Source: Leptodactylus fallax (taxonomy: Eukaryota; Chordata; Amphibia; Anura; Leptodactylidae). From it: a stretch of DNA of 64,000 bases. The notes beneath the pieces are model-generated. The model saw nothing but the letters and a program-made list of their open reading frames with translations, did not search any database and had not been told where the DNA came from. Below, piece by piece: positions 22,670 through 34,700 of the stretch (the stretch's first letter is position 1; each line of letters begins with the position of its first letter). The translations under genes and the position numbers were made by a program. The stretch lies in assembly GCA_947044405.1 (NCBI GenBank), contig CAMRHE010000168.1, positions 4,280,001 through 4,344,000 of the forward strand. The letters are read 5' to 3'.

Positions 22670-24029
22670 AAAAGCTTCAAGCTTTAAATGAGGAAGAATA
22701 TTGTGTCCTTAGCATACTAGGCTCTGGTCCTGTGACATGAATATAAGAATTTCTACTAAACCAGTGGAGCAGCATCAGCAGGAAGACGTCATACTAGTCT
22801 CCAATAAAGGTCAGTCAAAATTATTGTCTGACTTATTTTTTCCCAAATGTCTGCAATCTCCAGTTCAGTTCACCCAAATATATGATGCCACAGCAGTATA
22901 TTACTGGCACAGATTTGCAAGGCAACTTTGAAATTAATAATGAGCTTGCTCCGTTGCATACATATTACAGAAGACATTGTGATAATAAACCTACTCCTAA
23001 CCTAAATCTCTTTGTAACTTAATATATTCCTCCAATGTCCAATATTAGCAAACCACAATGCAATACAGAAACAATGCTCAACAGTTATTTGTGTCAGACT
23101 TTGCAAGGTATACATTATAACCAGTCATGAGCTTGTTAATAAAGGTCTGACAAAGTTTGACTGGGTTCACACCTGCGCCAGAGTCTGTCACAAAACCGTT
23201 GAAAATCGGTGGAGAGAAAAGTCCTGCTCAACAGACACCTGGCGAACTTCAAGTATTCCTTATACTCTGGGTCATAGGCCTCAGTGGTGAACCCTGGGGC
23301 GCGTGACGTCTGCCGCAGGCTGGAAGGACCCAAAGAGGACTCCGGGAACCGCCAGGAGAGGAGAGTATAATTGTTTGTTATTTTTACTTACCTCCCCTGG
23401 ACAGGTGTCTTTTGGAAATGGGCTTGATGTCACGTACCTCCATCACATGATGCTGGGCCCCTTTCCATTAGTCCATCTGTCCACAGGCAGCAGAGATGAG
23501 TACCGATCTCTGCTGCTTTAGATTTATAGCAGAGAACCAGGCTTTCCCCGACCGTTACCATGGTGCTTCAATTCCAGGCACACGCCCTGTGACCTCGATT
23601 GTTACGCCACTGTCTGCAATTTCTACTGATACAGTTACTTATGACCTTACCAGTGATCCCGAGATTCCAGTTATTTTAACTTCCGTCAGTCTTCTCATCC
23701 AAAAAACTGGACTAGTTTAAGTAGGTCTAGTTAAGTTTGTAAAATTGCGTAATTTGTAAGTCAAGGGGTTGTAAAGATTTCACCAGATCAATTACAGATT
23801 TTATACTACTGCAATCTCAGAATAGGAACTTGATTCACCTGAAACTTTATAGAACGTTAACTGTTCAAGAACTACATTTGTCTTATATGTCATGTTTGAT
23901 TTTGTTATACTTAGTACATATATTTTTTTTTTGTAGTTGGGAGGTAGCAGAAAAAAGATACTGTACCATTTATTTTGAACTAGCACTGCTAATGTTACTA
24001 CTATATCATGAATATTATAGTTTATAAGT
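22670..24029. other. Intron sequence with Harbinger- and hAT-MITE fragments
   Basis: At 23160, GGGTTCACACCTGCG is a Harbinger-MITE terminus without a partner. 23370-23410 (TTTTTACTTACCTCCCCTGG) is the hAT-MITE phrase found at 37620, 43140 and 43320. The rest is unassigned and no gene is seen. Confidence 0.4.
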
Positions 24030-24220
24030 ATATATTTTTGGTATCTGCCAATATCAGATAGGGAGTGTGCTGTATCAGCAGTAGTTTTAGAATGATTTCT
24101 CCTCCATATGTTGGTTTGATCTAACAGTTTTAATTGCCATAGGATATTCCTCTCCTACAAATATGTAACATTTGGTTTGTTCCTTTGTGTGACCAGTATT
24201 TCTGTTACTTCAGTATTTTA
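24030..24220. repeat. Repeat R, left half, interrupted by Harbinger
   Basis: Paralogous to 19440-19595. It is broken after CAGTATTTTA at 24220, and homology resumes at about 36812-36965 (AAGCTATCTGTGGAG, AAATTCAGCAAGG). Confidence 0.65.
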
Positions 24221-24600
24221 GGGGGCATTCACACTACTGTCTGGATTCCGTTAGGAAAGTGTCCATTAAAAAAAACCAAAAAATGGATACCTACAATAAC
24301 GGACACATCATTTTTTTAACGGATCCATTAATCAGATACTTTAAAAATACATGAAAAACGGATAGAAAACCATCAGTTTGTGTCTGTTAGTGTCCGTTTT
24401 TGTCCTTTAATTTTCAGTCCATTTTTTGTGTTTATTTGGTTGCCATAACACTGAATAACGACAGAGAGAATCTAAAAGCAGGAAGAAGAGCTGACAATTC
24501 AGTCTGGAGCCAACTTTGGAGAGGAGAGTATTGTTTCAGTGTTCCAGTTATACTTGCACTGCTGCTGTCATTTTTGAAAATCATTCTTCCATCTTTTCTT

Positions 24601-24897
24601 TTTGACTTAGAGATGATCAGGCTGAGGATGAAGTGGAGAAGAATTGCCAGGCAGAGACAACGGTGAAGGCGACGCTTCTGGCTTCATCCTATTACATCCG
24701 CCCGCATGACAAGGGGAGTCTATTCCAGCCTGTATGGAGAACTGCGCCGACATCCTGAGAAGTTCTACGATTACCTGCGTATGACTATTCCCTCCTTTAA
24801 TGAACTTCTTCGTCAGCTGTCAACCAGACTCCAGAGGCAGGAAACCCACTTGAGAAGCTTAACACCTTGATAGTGACCCTTCAGTGAGTATCCACAC
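24601..24897 (+). pseudogene. Harbinger transposase, exon 1 region
   Basis: A frame opening with basic residues (RMKWRRIARQRQR) hits a TGA at 24664-24666. It then continues in frame as RRRFWLHPITSARMTRGVYS with LYGELRRHPEKFYDYLRM and PSFNELLRQLS, the typical Harbinger N-terminus (R.RWW.HP...R...G.F..L..EL...P.KF..YFRM). A small shift near 24855-24870 precedes LIVTLQ. The exon ends CTTCA followed by the donor GTGAGT at about 24893. Joining to the acceptor at about 25901 restores the family's 'TLQYLATG' phrase in frame. Confidence 0.75.
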
Positions 24898-24915
24898 TGT
24901 ATTTCCACTAATATA

Positions 24916-25860
24916 CAGTGGGGAAAAAAAGTATTTAGTCAGCCACCAATTGTACAAGTTCTCCCACTTAAAAAGATGAGAGAGGCCTGTAATTGACAGC
25001 ATAGGTATACCTCAACTATGAGAGACAAAATGAGAAAACAAATCCAGAAAATCACATTATCTGATTTTTAAAGAATTTATTTGCTCTCTAGCAAACTTCA
25101 GATGGGCCCGGATATGTACTGGCTTAAGCAGGGGGACACGTCTGGCACTGCAGGATCTGAGTCCCTGGCGGCGTAGTGTGTTACTGACGGTAGCCTTTGT
25201 TACGTTAGTCCCAGCTTTCTGCAGGACATTCACTAGGCCCCCCCGTGTGGTTCTGGGATTTTTGCTCACCGTTCTTGTGATCATTTTGACCCCACGGGGT
25301 GAGATCTTGCGTGGAGCCCCTGATCGAGGGAGATTATCAGTGGTCTTGTATGTCTTCCATTTTCTAATTATTGCTCCCACAGTTGATTTCTTCACACCAA
25401 GCTGCTTGCCTATTGCAGATTCAGTCTTCCCAGCCTGGTGCAGGTCTACAATTTTGTTTCTGGTGTCCTTCCACAGCTCTTTGGTCTTCACCATAGTGGA
25501 GTTTGGAGTGTGACTGTTTGAGGTTGTGGACAGGTGTCTTTTTTACTGATAACCATTTCAAACAGGTGCCATTACTACAGGTAATGAGTGGAGGACAGAG
25601 GAGCCTCTTAAAGACGAAGTTACAGGTCTGTGAGAGCCAGAAATCTTGCTTGTTTGTAGGTGATCAAATACTTATTTTCCACCATAATTTGCATATAAAT
25701 TCTTAAAAAAAATCAGACAATGTGATTTTCTAGATAGGTTTTCTCATTTTGTCTCTCATAGTTGAGGTCTACCTATGATGTCAATTACAGGCCTCTCTCA
25801 TCTTTTTAAGTGGGAGAACTTGCACAATTGGTGGCTGACTAAATACTTTTTTCCTCACTG
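24916..25860 (-). mobile_element. Internally deleted Tc1 copy, 945 bp (Tc1-B), in Harbinger intron
   Basis: Ends read CAGTGGGGAAAAAAAGTATT and AAATACTTTTTTCCTCACTG, flanked by TA (24914-24915 and 25861-25862). Compared with Tc1-A, about 665 bp have been lost between TTTATTTGC (25077) and TCTAGCAAAC (25085). The deletion removed the whole catalytic domain and C-terminus. The element lies wholly inside the transposase intron of the host Harbinger, so it need not have disturbed the spliced message. Confidence 0.92.
25057..25494 (-). pseudogene. Tc1-B transposase, DNA-binding domain only
   Basis: The 145-residue frame starts [20 protein letters not shown], the standard Tc1 N-terminus. It contains both helix-turn-helix halves ([20 protein letters not shown]) and the GRPR-like hook, ends in LKFARE, then runs out in terminal-repeat sequence. 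The catalytic DDE region is absent. The frame itself is intact, so if expressed it would make a DNA-binding fragment able to occupy Tc1 termini. Confidence 0.85.
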
Positions 25861-25889
25861 TATATACACACATTTATATTTATTTATTT

Positions 25890-26624
25890 TTTTTATTTCA
25901 AGGTATCTGGCAACAGGTGAGAGCTTCTCCTCCAAGTCAACTATCACCTACATCATCTGGGATATTTGCCAGGCCCTGTGGGATTGCTGCGTGAAGAATT
26001 TATCCCACATCCAACAACAGAACAATGGAAGGACATTGCAGCCAAGTTCTGGGAGGTGACACATTTTCCAAACTGTGTAGGAGCAGTTGATGGAAAGCAC
26101 ATCTGTATCCATAAACCTACAAGGAGTGGCTCCCTGTTCTTCAACTACAAGAAGTACTTCTCCATTGTGCTGATGGCCATTGCTGATGCCCAGTATCGTT
26201 TTGTGGCTGTGGACATTGGGGAATATGGCCGCACCAACAACTTCAGAATCTTCAAGGACTCTGCAATGGGACAGAGAATCTATTCTGGAAAATTTGGATT
26301 GCCAGCACCAAAGCCATTTTCTGGAACTGATGGACCTCCTATGTAGATTGTGGTTGTTGGCAATGAGGCCTTCCATATGTGTGGAAACTTTCTGAAACCG
26401 TACTCCAGCCGTGCACTCAACTACCAGAAAAGAATATACAACTACAGGCTGTCAAGAGCCAGGCGACTTGTGGAGTGTGCATTTGGGATCCTCACTTCAA
26501 AATGGCGAATTTTCAACACTGCTATCCAGCTGAACCCAGAAACTGAGGATGATGTTGTGAAAGCCTGCGTGGTCCTCTATAACTTCCTACTGACTAGAGA
26601 GCCGTTGCCAGTTGACACCCAGTA
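25890..26624 (+). pseudogene. Harbinger transposase, exon 2 (DDE domain, broken)
   Basis: A pyrimidine-rich tract and TTTCAAG acceptor (about 25893-25901) precede YLATGESFSS, the conserved Harbinger block. A frameshift near 25975-25990 leads to LLREEFIPHPTTEQWKDIA, then FPNCVGAVDGKHI (first catalytic Asp) and ADAQYRFVAVDIGEYGRTNN. Here the second Asp of the usual GR..D is Asn. After GPPM a single in-frame TAG (26344-26346) interrupts; the frame continues with VVVGNEAF and ends with RRLVECAFGILTSKWRIF (catalytic Glu). The C-terminus is VDTQ at 26622. One stop, one shift and one lost catalytic residue make it inactive. Confidence 0.9.
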
Positions 26625-26959
26625 ACTGGAGTCTGGGTTACATGGTCTCGACTCATCTGGACCACGATCAACAGTTGCTGTCAGCCGCATGAGGACAATT
26701 TTGCAGCATTTTTTCTTTCCAACGCAGGTTGGGTGGACTGGCAGAGTGTAAATTTTTCATTGGACTTTTGTTTTCTTTTTTTGGACAGTCAAATCTGCTG
26801 AAAAGTCTCAATGATTAAATTCATGAGCACTGAAAATTAGAGATTTTATTCCTCAGCATGCTGACTGCTCCATTTTCAATGCTTGCAACTGCCACAACAT
26901 TTACAGAAAACCATAATAGTCACTTTTGCCTCTGCTTGTGTTTTGTTTAATGGTTTCTT
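26625..26959 (+). other. Harbinger 3' region
   Basis: Non-coding sequence after the transposase stop, up to the TTAA where the first large unit is inserted. No polyadenylation signal was confidently chosen. Confidence 0.4.
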
Positions 26960-27243
26960 TAATCCCTTAACGACCTTGGACGTACTATTACGTCTTGGGC
27001 GCTAGGTACTTCGCGCACCAGGGCGTAATACTACACCCGAGGTTGGCCGGCTGCCTGCTCACCCTACTCCATAACCCCCGGTCGGAACTGAGTTCTGATC
27101 GGAGGTTTTAACGCGGCATCCAAGGGGTTCTGCCATCTTGCCACTCCCCTCGGTACCCCTCGCGGCGAGATCGGGGGGTGCCGATATCTATAATCTGCAG
27201 CCCGGGGTCTGGCCAGTGACCCCAGGCTGCCTGGAGCCCCCAC

Positions 27244-27261
27244 TACCTGGTTGATCCTGCC
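27244..27261 (+). other. 18-nt match to the 5' end of 18S rRNA inside the element
   Basis: TACCTGGTTGATCCTGCC is the universal first 18 nt of eukaryotic 18S rRNA and is present exactly. Similarity stops immediately afterwards (GAGACC instead of AGTAGC). The inverted arm carries the same 18 nt at 36185-36202. No other rRNA sequence is present, so this is not an rRNA gene. Confidence 0.8.
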
Positions 27262-27270
27262 GAGACCTCC

Positions 27271-27308
27271 GGAAGTCAGCGCTATGTGTCTGCATAGCGC
27301 TGACTTCC
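27271..27308. repeat. Perfect 16-bp hairpin
   Basis: GGAAGTCAGCGCTATG, 6-base loop, exact complement. The other arm of the palindrome has the same hairpin in slightly altered form at about 36139-36175. Confidence 0.85.
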
Positions 27309-30300
27309 TGTATAGACTGCAAGACACTTGCATGCTTGCAGTCTATAGTACTGAGCCAGAGATCAAAGCATCTCTTGCTCAGGTGTCCTAATGGGACACA
27401 TGAAAAAGTAAAAAAAAGGAAAAAAAAAAGTATGTGAAAAAAATTAATAAAAGAATAAAGCCCCCAAAATTCCCTTTTCCTATATAAAATTAATTATATA
27501 AAAAATAAACCTAAAAATTAATAAAAACAATACATATTTGGTATTGCCGCGTCCGTAACAACCTGTACAATAAAACTGAAACAATATTTAACGTACACGG
27601 TGAACGTCGGGGGAAAGAACCCCCCAAAAAAACGCCAGAAGTAATGATTTTTCGCCATCTCACCTTACAAAATATGCCATAAAAAGTGATCAAAAAGTTA
27701 TATCTACCCCAAAACAGTACCAATAAAAAGCACAGATTGTTCTGCAAAAAAAGAATCCCTAAACCAACTCTGTAAATTGCAAAATAAAAATATTACGCAT
27801 CTCAGAAGATGGCTATGCAAAAATAACTGATTTTATGACCACAAATGGGTTATTGTTCTGCAAAATTAGTATCGCATAAAAAAAACTATATAAATGAGGT
27901 ATCGCCGTAATCGTACCGAGTTGCAGAATAAAAGTAACATGTTACTTACACTCTCCGCTGCATGGTGAAAAATTTAAAAGGTAAAACACAATGCTAGAAT
28001 TGATGTTTTTTTGTTTTTTTTTTAATTCACCAAGAAAGAGTTAATAAAATTTATTTAATAAGTTGAAGGCACCCAAAAATGATGTCATTACAAAATACAT
28101 TTCATACTGCAAACAACAAGCCCTCATATGGCGACATCACCAGAAAAATAAAGAAAATATAGCTTGTACAATGTGAAGACTAAAAACCCAAAAATAGCCA
28201 AATCATTAGAACACAACTGGCTGCGGCAGGAAGGGAATGTATAAGCTGTGCGAGTATATATGAGGATACACCCCAAATTTAGATCTTATGAGGGATAATA
28301 AACCAGAAGTGACCCCTCCAGTAATGGGAACTACTGGGTAAATAGTAGGGAATTTAGTGTACCCAAAGCACTCCGCACAGCTTACCTATTCACTTTTCCC
28401 CATCCGCTGTGTATTCACTTCTGGGATACTACACCCCTTGATAAATTCTTTGAGGCATGCACTTTTCAAAATGGGGTCATTCCCTAAGGGATTCCACTTT
28501 ACTGGTACTTTAGAGGCTCTGCAAACATGACATGGCGTCCAGATACCAAACATCTGAATCTGCACGCCACATAGCGCTCCTTCCCTTCTGTGCCCTGCTG
28601 TGTGCCCAAACTGCAGTTTATACCAACATGTATGACACTGGAGTACCCAGGATAATGTACTTAATGCCATATGTAGGTATAAACTGCTGTTTGGGAACAG
28701 CCGAGCACAGCAGGGAAGGAGCGCTATTTGGTTTTTGGAGCACAGACTTGGACGGTTTGGTTTTTGGACGCCATTTTACTTTTGCAGATCTGAAACGCCA
28801 GTAAAGTGGAATCCCCTGACATGTCACCACATTTTGGAAACTTCACCCCTGAAGGAATTTATCCAGGGGTACAGTGATCATTTTTAACCCCCAAGTGTTG
28901 CTATAATTTATTATCCATAAATGAATACGCAGCTGATGGTGAAAGGTAAAAATGACAATTTTTCCAGGAATACATCATTTCAGTGCATAATATGTTGTGC
29001 CAGGCTTGTATTAGAGGCAAATGCTCCAAAAACTGTTGTGCCCGGGATCCCTGTGCAACAGTTTTGGAGTGTGTGTGTGTGCAGACATAAGCTGGGCACA
29101 ACATATTGGGCACTGAAATGGCATATCTATGGAAAAATTTCATTTTTAACTTTTTCATTATCAGCTGTGCATTCATTTCTGGAAATTAAAATGCAACACT
29201 TAAGAGTTAACAATGCTCGCTACCCCACTTGATAAATCCCTTGAAGGGTATAGTTTCCAAAATGGGGTGACATGTCTGCGGATTCTACTTTACTGGCAAT
29301 TCATGGGCTCTGCAAAAGTGGCATGGTGTGCAAAAACCAAACTGTGTTCCAAAAACCAAAATAGCGCTCTTTCCCTTTTGTGCCCGGCTGTGCCCAAACA
29401 GTAGTTAATACCCACATATGGCATTGTTAAGTACGTTATCCTGGGTACAACAGGATAAACTGCCACTTGTGCACACAGGAGGGTGTTGATGTGAAGGAGC
29501 GCTATGTGCTTTTGGAGCGCAGATTTAGATTGTTGGTTTTTGGACACCATGTCACATTTGCAGAGACCCTAAAATTGCCCCTACAAAATGGGGTCACTTC
29601 TTGGGGAATTCCAATTTACTGGCACCTCCAGGGCTCTGCAAAATCAACATGGCGTCCAGAAAGTCCCTCTAAATCTATACTCCAAAAAGTTAAAAAAAAC
29701 ACAGTGCTCCATCCCTTCTGAGCCCTGCGGTGTGCCCAAGCAGCAGTTTATACCCACATATATAATTTTTTTGTCCCCGGGATAGCCCACTTAGGAGTTT
29801 TAGGAGTGCATGTCTCTGATGCCGCAAAGTGGCCGCAACGTATTAGGCACTGAAATTGGATATTTCTTTAAAAACTTTAATTTTCACTTTATACATTAAT
29901 TTTTGGGAAGCATTTTTAGGCTCAAAATGATAATACCCCTTGATACATTCCTTGAATGGTGTAGTTTCTAAAATGGGGTCACTTTTGAGAGGTTTCCATT
30001 GTATTGGTACTTTAGGGGCTCTGCAAATGCGACATAGCACAAGAAAACTATTCCAGCAAAATCTGCTCTCCAAAAGCTAAATACCTCTCTTTCCATTTTG
30101 AGTCCTGCCATGTACCCATACAGCAGATTACAGCCACATATGGGGCATTTCTGTGTTCAGGAGAAATTGTGTAACAAACTTTGGGGAGCTTTTTCTCCTT
30201 TGTCCTCTTGTGAAAATGAAAAATTTGGGGCTAAATTGACGGTTTATTGGAAAATAAGTAATTTTTCATTTTAATGTCCCAATGTTAATAAAATCTGTGA

Positions 30301-31559
30301 AACAGCTGTAGCATCAAAATGCTCACTATACCCCTTTATATGTTCTGTGAGGGGTGTAGTTTCCAAAAAGTGGTCACTTTTAGGGGGTTTCCACAGTATT
30401 GGTGTTTTGGGGGCTCTGCAAATGCGACATGGCACCTGAAAACTATTCTAGCAAAATCTGCCCTCCAAAAGCCAAATAGCGCTCTTTCCATTCTGAGCCG
30501 CGCCATGTACCCATACAGTAGATTACGATCACATATGGGGTATTGCCGTGTTCAGGAGCAATTGTTTTACAAACTGTGGGGTGATTTTTCTCCTTTAACC
30601 CCTTGTGAAAATGAAAACTTTCGGGATAAAGTGATGTTTCAGTAATTTTTCATTTATACATCCCTGTGTTAGTAAAATCTGTGAAACGGCTGTGGGGTCA
30701 AAATGCTCACTATACTCCTTGATGAATTCTGTGAGGGGTGTAGTTTCCAAAATGGGGTAACTTTTGGGGGGCTTTCCTTTGTATTGGTACTCTAGGGGCT
30801 TTGCAAATGAGACATGGCACCTGAAAACTATTCCAGCAAAATCTGCTTTTCAAACGTCCAGTGGCGCTCCTTCTCTTCCGTGTGCTGCCATTCACCAAAA
30901 CATCTGCTTACACCCATATGTGGGGTATTTCTGTGCTCAGGAGAAATTGCATAACAAACAGTGAGATTTTAGGGCTAAATTAAGGAATTAGTGGAAAAAA
31001 AATTAAATGTCTTAATTTCACCTCCATATTGTTTTAATTTCAGTGAAATGCTTAAAGGGTTAACAAAGGGGGTTTCTAATATATAGGCCTTTATAATCCT
31101 CTTCAGAACTGAAGTGGTCTCTGAAAAATTAGTTCTTGTAAATCTGGAAAATCGCTGTTGTTACACTTGTAAGCCTTCTAAGATCCAAATTAAATTACAG
31201 GACGATTAAAAGATGATGCCAATATATAGCAGAGATATGGTAGATAGTATGTATTAATGTATTTGGGTGGTATGACTATCTGTCTGAAAAGCAGAGCATT
31301 TCACATTTTGAAAATTGCGATTTTTTTTCCAAATTTCCATCAAATTTCCTATTTTTTTTATAAATAAATACAAAAATATTCATTAGTGTTTCCCACTAAC
31401 ATGAAATACAATGTGTCACAAAAAACAGTCTCAAAATCACTTGTGTAAGTTAAGGCGTCTCAAAGTTATTGCCATATAAAGTGACACATGTCAGTTTTGA
31501 AAAACGAGGCCTGGTCCTTAACGCACTTTTGGGCTGGGTCCTTAAGGGGTTAAAGATGG

Positions 31560-31767
31560 AGTCAGGGGATGGATCCTCAGTGGTCAAAGTGTACGCCAAC
31601 ACTTTAACCAAATGAGGAGGCCTCCCTTAACACTATCTTAAAGAAACCAACTCTGCTTCTCTTGTTTTTTTTTGTTTTTTTTAAACAAACAATCTATTTA
31701 CCTTTTTTTATTGTATATCTTTTTTATTTTTGCATAACCATAATTTTTACATAAACAAAACAGTTTA
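31560..31767. other. Spacer between the inverted arms
   Basis: About 208 bp unrelated to the arms and bounded by TTAA on both sides. It may be original Harbinger interior separating two independent insertions. A minus-strand frame through 31570-31640 reads PHLVKVLAYTLTTEDPSPDS, which could be a remnant of the second (Myb-like) Harbinger gene, but no motif confirms that. Confidence 0.4.
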
Positions 31768-31771
31768 ACCC

Positions 31772-34700
31772 CTTAAGGACCCAGCCCAAAAGTGCGTTAA
31801 GGACCAGGCCTCGTTTTTCAAAACTGACATGTGTCACTTTATATGGCAATAACTTTGAGACGTCTTAACTTACACAAGTGATTTTGAGACTGTTTTTTCG
31901 TGACACATTGTACTTCATGTTAGTGGTAAACACTAATGAATATTTTTGTATTTATTTATAGAAAAATAGGAAATTTGATGGAAATTTTGAAAAAAAAATC
32001 GCAATTTTCAAAATGTGAAATTCTCTGCTTTTCAGATAGATAGTCATACCACCCAAATACATTAATACATATTATCTACCATATCTCTGCTTTATATCGG
32101 CATCATCTTTTAATCGTCCTGTAATTTATTTTGGATGTTAGAAGGCTTACAAGTGTAACAGCGATTTTGCAGATTTCCAAGAAAATTTCCCAAACTAATT
32201 TTTTAGGGACCACTTCAGTTCTGAAGAGGATTATAAAGGCCTATATATTAGAAACCCCCATAAATCACCCCATTTTCAAAACTGCACCCCTCAAATAATT
32301 CAAAATAACATTTGGGAAGTTTGTTAACTCTTTAAGAATTTCACTGGAATTAAAACAATATGGAGGTGAAATTTAGACATTTAATTTTTTCCCACTAATT
32401 CCTTAATTTAGCCCTAAAATTAACACATTCACAAAGGGTTAAAGGAAAAAATGCATCTCACAGTTTGTTATGCAATTTCTCCCGAGCACGGAAATACCCC
32501 ACAAGTGGGTGTAAACTGATGTTTGGGCGAATGGCAGCGCACGGAAGGGAAGGAGCGACACTGGGCGTCTGAAAAGCAGATTTTGCTGGAATAGTTTTCA
32601 GGTGCCATGTCTCATTTGCAAAGCCCCTAGAGTACCAATACAAAGGAAAACCCCAAAAAGTGACCCCATTTTGCAAACTACACCCCTCACAGAATTCATA
32701 TAGGGGTATAGTGAGCATTTTGACCTTACATTCGTTTCACAGATTTTGCTAACACTGGGATGTATAAATGAAACATTACTAAAATGTCACTTTATCCCCA
32801 AAGTTTTCATTTTCACAATGGGTTAAAGGAGAAAAAGCACCCCACAGTTTGCAAAATAATTGCTCCTAAACACAGCAATACCCCATATGTGGTCGTAATC
32901 TGCTGTATGGGTACATGGCAGGGCTCAGAATGGAAAGAGCGCTATTTAGCTTTTGGAGAGCAGATTTTGCTGGAATATTTTTCAGGTACCAAGTCGCATT
33001 TGCAGAGCCCCCAAAGTACCAATACAGTGGAAACCCCCTAAAAGTGACCCCATTTTGGAAACTACACCCCTCACAGAACATATCAAGGGACATAATGAGC
33101 ATTTTGACCCTACAGCTGTTTCACAGATTTTATTAACATTGAGACATTAAAATGAAAAATTACTTTTTTTTCCAATAAACCGTCAATTTAGCCCCAAATT
33201 TTTCATTTTCACAAGAGGACAAAGGAGAAAAAGCACCCCAAAGTTCGTTACACAATTTCTCCTGAACACAGAAATGCCCCATATGTGGTTGTAATCTGCT
33301 GCATGGGTAAATGGCAGGGCTAAAAATGGAAAGAGCGCTATTTAGCTTTTGGAGGGCAGATTTTGCTGGAATAGTCTTTGGATGCCGTGTCACATTTGCA
33401 GAACCCCTAAAGTACCAATATAATGGAAACCTCTCAAAAGTGACCCCATTTTAGAAACTACATCCCTCAAGGAATGTATCAAGGGGTATTATCATTTAGA
33501 GCCTAAAAATGCTTCCCAAAAATTAATGTACAAAGTGAAAATTAAAGTTTTTAAAGAAATATCCAATTTCAGTGCCTAATACGTTGCGGCCACTTTGTGG
33601 CATCAGAGACATGCACTCCTAAAACTATTAAGTGGGCTATCCCAGGGACAAAAAAATTATATATGTGGGTATAAACTGCTGCTTGGGCACGCAGCAGGGC
33701 TCAGAAGGGAAGGAGCAGTGTGGTTTTTTTTAGCTTTTGGAGTACAGATTTAGAGGGACTTTCTGGTCGCCATGATATTTTTGCAGAGCCCTGGAGGTGC
33801 CAGTAAATTGGAATTCCCCAAGAAGTGACCCCCATTTTGTAGGGGCAATTTTAGGGTCTCTGCAAATGTGACATGGCGTTCAAAAAAACAACAATCTAAA
33901 TATGCGCTCCAAAAGCACATAGCGCTCCTTCACATTTGCACCCTGCTGTGTGCCCAAATGACAGTTTATGCCCACACGTATGACACTGGTGTACCCAGGA
34001 TAACGTACTTAACAATGCCATATGTGGGTATAAACTGCTGTTTGGGCACAGCCAGGCACAGAAGGGAAAGAGCGCTATTTTGGTTTTTAGAGCACAGTTT
34101 GCTTTTTGGACACCATGCCACTTTTGCAGAGACCATGAATTGTCAGTAAAGTGGAATCCGCAGACATGTCACCCCATTTTGGAAACTATACCCTTCAAGG
34201 GATTTATCAAGTGGGGTAGCGAGCATTATTAACCCTTAAGTGTTGCATTCTTTTAATTTCCAGAAATGAATGCGCAGCTGATAATGAAAAGTTAAAAATG
34301 AAATTTTTCTATAGATATGCTATTTCAGTGCCCGATATGTTGTGCCCAGCTTATGTTTGCACAGACACACACTCCAAAAACTGGTGATCGGAGATCCCGG
34401 GCACAACAGCTTTTGGAGCGTTCATCTCTGATACAAGCCGGGCACAACATATTACGCACAGAAATGTCGTATTCCTGGAATAATTGTCATTTTCACCTTT
34501 CATCATCAGCTGCCTATTCATTTACGGATAATAAATTATAGCAACACTTGGGGGTTAAAAATGCTCACTGTACCCCTGGATAAATTCCTTCAGGGGTGCA
34601 GTTTCCAAAATGGGGTGACATGTCAGGGGATTCCACTGTACTGGCATTTCAGCTCTGCAAAAGTGCAATGGCGTCCAAAAACCAAATAGCGCTCCTTCCC

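Larger units (their letters stand above)
26964..31555 (+). mobile_element. TTAA-flanked tandem-unit transposon, left arm of palindrome
   Basis: The outer end reads TCCCTTAACGACCTTGGACG after TTAA. The inner end reads CTGGGTCCTTAAGGGG before TTAA, giving CCCTTAA.G..C-type inverted termini. The first 450 bp contain GC-rich hairpins. 28440-30960 is an array of seven diverged units of about 300-390 bp, each carrying 'TTTCCAAAATGGGGTCAC', '(T/G)GGGGCTCTGCAAA' and 'AAATAGCGCTC(T/C)TT'. It encodes no recognisable transposase; the ORFs in it are repeat-derived. The target site suggests piggyBac or Kolobok affinity. Confidence 0.75.

Noticed and set aside
27244..27261. 18S rRNA gene
   Set aside because: Only 18 nt match; the following bases diverge at once.
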